Assembly (NCBI RefSeq): GCF_012641405.1
Contig: NZ_JABAII010000006.1
Span: forward strand, 62,001-126,000
DNA length: 64,000 bases
Origin: Rhizobium sp. P40RR-XXII
Lineage (GTDB): Bacteria; Pseudomonadota; Alphaproteobacteria; Rhizobiales; Rhizobiaceae
Direction of reading: 5' to 3'
Shown here in pieces: positions 61,668 through 64,000 of the stretch. The notes beneath the pieces were generated by a model. That model was given only the letters and a program-made list of their open reading frames with translations, had not been told where the DNA came from and ran no database searches. Positions within the stretch are counted from its first letter, which is position 1. Every line of letters begins with the position of its first letter. Made by a program: the position numbers and the translations under genes.

Positions 61668-61898
61668 CTAGCTAGCGGCCGCTCTTTCAACATAGCGCAA
61701 GATTCTGGTTACCGTCGCCCGGCTGACACCGGCCTCTCTTGCGATATCATCGGTTGATCTGCCATCAGCCTTTAAACGCAGCACGTTTTCGGATTTGCGT
61801 CTCGTGGTGGCGGCAGACGGATGGTTTAAAGGCATCACGCCTGGGGAAACCATATGTTTTCCCGCCGACGTTTCGAAAAGCTCACTATCAACAGGCAT
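61668..61898 (-). CDS. Small HTH protein resembling the resolvase/invertase C-terminal domain
   Basis: A 76-residue protein whose C-terminal 45 residues (ENVLRLKADGRSTDDIAREAGVSRATVTRILRYVERAA) form the homeodomain-like helix-turn-helix found at the end of Hin-type recombinases and in some regulators. No catalytic domain is attached. Start ATG 61898 has a GAGGA Shine-Dalgarno; the longer frame to 62045 adds a hydrophobic stretch without a better start. Either a small regulator or the remnant of a recombinase. Confidence 0.5.
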   Translation of the reverse strand: MPVDSELFETSAGKHMVSPGVMPLNHPSAATTRRKSENVLRLKADGRSTDDIAREAGVSRATVTRILRYVERAAAS

Positions 61899-62203
61899 AG
61901 TGACATCCTCCTTCAAGTCGCTATCGGCAGGAAGAATGGCGCCAGCCTCAAACTGAGTAAATTCCCATATAAGCAGTATGCGGCTAAGCCAACTTGACGA
62001 TGCCACAGCCACAATGGGGAGAACCAATATGTCAATCGCCAACAAGTCGTCCGAAAATGGCTCCCGCCATTACATTTGCACCCAACGCAGTACGATTGCG
62101 ACCGAAATGAAATCAATGACTTGCAAGAGCCAGTTGGAAAATAGTTAGGGGCATCGACATTTGCCGTGATACACACGCATGAGGGTGCTCAGGGAAGTCG
62201 GTT
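61899..62203. other. Gap before the ROK regulator
   Basis: About 305 bases with no gene I can support. It must include the ROK regulator's promoter and, on the other strand, the upstream part of the small HTH gene. Confidence 0.35.
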
Positions 62204-63340
62204 ATGCGGTATCTTCGATCCGGGCCGCGGCGGCGTCAGCCGGAAGAAGCGGACGTTACGCGGGGTAAAACGCTTGGTCTGCGGTCAGGAGAAATCGCCG
62301 ACAGAAATATCCGCGTCATTTTAGAGGCAATCCGCCGTCATGGCCCTTTGACCCGCATGGAACTCGGCCGACACTCCGGGCTGACCGGGCCGGGGATCAC
62401 CAACATTCTCCGCCGCCTTGGCGAGGAAGGATTGGTGACCTCGCACCGCCGCAACGGTGTGGGCAGTGGCGCGACCGCGACCGAATTTGCCCTGCGGCCC
62501 GAGGGAGCCTTCTCGATCGGCGTCCGGGTTCGTCAAAGCCGGGGCGAAGCCGTCCTCGTCGATCTCAGCGGCCAGGTTCACGACCGCGTTTATTTCACCC
62601 TCGTTCGAACAAGAAGGGTGGACTCCATCCTTTCGGCCATCGAAGCCATGCTCGGCCGCCATCCCGGCCTGCCGATCATCGGCGTAGGAATCGGCTCGAA
62701 TGACTGGACCGCGGAAGAGGCGGGCGAGCTTGATGCGGCGTCAAAACTTCCGTCTAGCCGTGTCGAGAACGAGTGCACGACAGGCCTGCTTGCCGAGCGC
62801 ACGATCGGCACACCTGCGCCCGGAGGCGGGCTGGCCATGATCATCATCGACGAGGATGTCCAGGCCGGCTTCCTTGTTCGCGGCATTCCCTATTCAGGCG
62901 TCCACGGACGCGCCGGCAATATCGGCGACATGCACACTGGTCCCGACAATGTCCCGTTGAGCACCGTTGTCGGCTTCGGCGCCCTGCGCACCCTCATCGG
63001 CGATGACGAATTCGCCCGCCTTTTGGAGGGCCAGGAGCTGTCTTCTCCGCTGCTGGCGCAATGGATCCGCGAGGCGGCAAGCCACCTGCTCGATCCGATC
63101 ATCGCAATTGCCGGCTTCATCGCGCCGAGCGTCATCATGATCGGCGGCGACCTGCCGAGAGGCGTCATCGAGGCGCTGATCCATCAGCTTTCAGTCGAGC
63201 GGCGCGACACGTCGAAGCGGCCGTTCCTGACGCCATGGATTTCGCCGATGAAGCCCGCAAGCTTCAGCGGCGGCGGCGTGGCGCTGGGGGCAGCACTTCT
63301 GCCTTTCCTCAACACCCTGTTGCCGCCGGTTTCCGCCTGA
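62204..63340 (+). CDS. ROK-family (NagC/XylR-like) regulator
   Basis: A 378-residue repressor. The N-terminal winged helix (residues about 25-80) contains NIRVILEAIRRHGPLTRMELGRHSGLTGPGITNILRRLGEEGLV; the C-terminal ROK domain follows with NECTTGLLAERTIG, IDEDVQAGFLVRGIPYSGVHGRAGNIGDM and GGDLPRGV. The zinc-binding cysteines that normally follow G-x-E-H in ROK proteins are not apparent. It probably senses a sugar and controls the neighbouring oxidoreductase operon, which lies convergent 16 bases away. ATG 62204 has a weak ribosome site. Confidence 0.85.
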   Translation: MRYLRSGPRRRQPEEADVTRGKTLGLRSGEIADRNIRVILEAIRRHGPLTRMELGRHSGLTGPGITNILRRLGEEGLVTSHRRNGVGSGATATEFALRPEGAFSIGVRVRQSRGEAVLVDLSGQVHDRVYFTLVRTRRVDSILSAIEAMLGRHPGLPIIGVGIGSNDWTAEEAGELDAASKLPSSRVENECTTGLLAERTIGTPAPGGGLAMIIIDEDVQAGFLVRGIPYSGVHGRAGNIGDMHTGPDNVPLSTVVGFGALRTLIGDDEFARLLEGQELSSPLLAQWIREAASHLLDPIIAIAGFIAPSVIMIGGDLPRGVIEALIHQLSVERRDTSKRPFLTPWISPMKPASFSGGGVALGAALLPFLNTLLPPVSA

Positions 63341-63355
63341 CTCAATGATGCCGGC

Positions 63356-64000
63356 TCAGGCAAGAGCCTCATCGGCATGGCTGATGTCCGAGGCGATCGC
63401 CTTGTCCAGAACCTTCTGAATATTCGCGGCACGACGAAATGAGGGTTCCTGCGTCTTGCCCATCCTGACCGCCTGGACGAAGCGCTGATAGTTCGTCTCC
63501 ACTTCGTTGAACGGAACGTCGCGCCATGTCGCGGTATGAACGTCTTCGCCAAGGCAGGCGCGCAACGTCGACGGTCCGGTATCATAGATCATCTCGATCG
63601 AACCTGTCTCGCCATAGACCCTGAGACGAAGTTGATCCATCTGGCCCGCAGCGGTGCGCGTCGCCTGGATGGTGCCGATTGCTCCCGTCGTGAAATCGAC
63701 GTTCATGGTAAAGCTGTCATTCGCGTCGAGGTCATAGTCGCCGATCCTATGACCCGGCGCCTTGTCGAAAGTCTTCAGCCGCGCAAAGACATGGGCAACG
63801 TCGAGGCCAGAACCATAGGAGGCGAAATCGACGATATGGATGCCGATGTCGCCGAGTGCGCCGTTCGAGCCATGTTTCTTGCTCAGGCGCCACAGCCATT
63901 TGCTTTCGGTCTTCCAGTCTCCCCAATGCCGTCCGACGAGCCAGCTCTGCAGGTGAGACGCTTCAACATGCCTCACCTCGCCTATCTCGCCGGCGAGCAC
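63356..64000 (-). CDS. Gfo/Idh/MocA family oxidoreductase, C-terminal part
   Basis: The gene continues past the window end; 214 C-terminal residues are present. The substrate-side motif GALGDIGIHIVDFASYGSGLD, with the catalytic Asp/His pair, and a long beta-sheet domain (DSFTMNVDFTTGAIGTIQATRTAAG) identify the family. Such NAD(P)-dependent enzymes oxidise sugars, sugar acids or inositols. The Rossmann domain is outside the window. Confidence 0.85.
   Translation of the reverse strand: MLAGEIGEVRHVEASHLQSWLVGRHWGDWKTESKWLWRLSKKHGSNGALGDIGIHIVDFASYGSGLDVAHVFARLKTFDKAPGHRIGDYDLDANDSFTMNVDFTTGAIGTIQATRTAAGQMDQLRLRVYGETGSIEMIYDTGPSTLRACLGEDVHTATWRDVPFNEVETNYQRFVQAVRMGKTQEPSFRRAANIQKVLDKAIASDISHADEALA

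Overview
The window looks like a chromosome or large-replicon segment of an alphaproteobacterium of the Rhizobiaceae, most likely Rhizobium or a close relative. The evidence is the GC-rich coding DNA, many ABC sugar and amino-acid uptake operons, an ectoine operon of the Sinorhizobium eut/ehu type, a short BA14K-like protein, and two 112-bp copies of a palindromic intergenic repeat resembling the Rhizobium-specific mosaic element RIME. I saw no rRNA, tRNA, CRISPR array or insertion sequence. Both ends cut through genes.

Layout. 1-8 kb: an amino-sugar/ketohexose operon (DeoR regulator, BadF-type kinase, ABC binding protein, two permeases, SIS-domain protein, GatZ/KbaZ, ABC ATPase). 8-11.3 kb: a self-regulated ArsR/SRPBCC pair, a YdeI-type protein, a fossil of an ABC ATPase, a 2-oxoglutarate oxygenase and an HTH protein. 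11.5-14.4 kb: a VIT/vWA surface protein ending in LPQTA, coupled to its own class GN sortase. 14.4-16.4 kb: a nitrilase-family hydrolase divergent from a LysR regulator. 16.8-22.9 kb: a hexuronate/aldonate cluster (uxuB, uxuA, GntR, L-idonate/L-gulonate-type dehydrogenase, MFS carrier). 23-31.8 kb: NCS2 purine/pyrimidine permease, a small hypothetical, the tail-specific protease Prc, and two MFS carriers, one divergent from an XRE regulator.

32-44.6 kb is a nearly complete ectoine/hydroxyectoine catabolic locus: doeX-doeC-doeD-enuR on the plus strand, facing eutB-eutC-doeA-doeB-ehuB-ehuC-ehuD-ehuA on the minus strand. Ectoine is imported by EhuABCD, opened by DoeA, deacetylated by DoeB, transaminated by DoeD and oxidised by DoeC to aspartate. 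eutA was not found. The enuR and eutB control regions share a sequence motif that may be the EnuR operator.

45-52.5 kb: BA14K-like protein, SDR/AraC pair, FAD oxidoreductase and GH38 alpha-mannosidase. 52.8-60.3 kb: a tightly coupled operon of a small XRE regulator and hyfB-hyfC-hyfE-hyfF-hyfG-hyfI. The large subunit lacks the cysteines that bind the NiFe centre while the small subunit keeps its FeS ligands, so this is an energy-converting-hydrogenase-related (Ehr) complex rather than a hydrogenase. 60.4-64 kb: a membrane-anchored DUF4365-like protein, a small HTH protein, a ROK regulator and a truncated Gfo/Idh/MocA oxidoreductase.

Functions are assigned by reading motifs and gene order; no database search was possible. 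The points most worth following are the Ehr operon, the lone KbaZ beside an AgaS-like protein, the sortase/target pair, and the shared ectoine operator motif.
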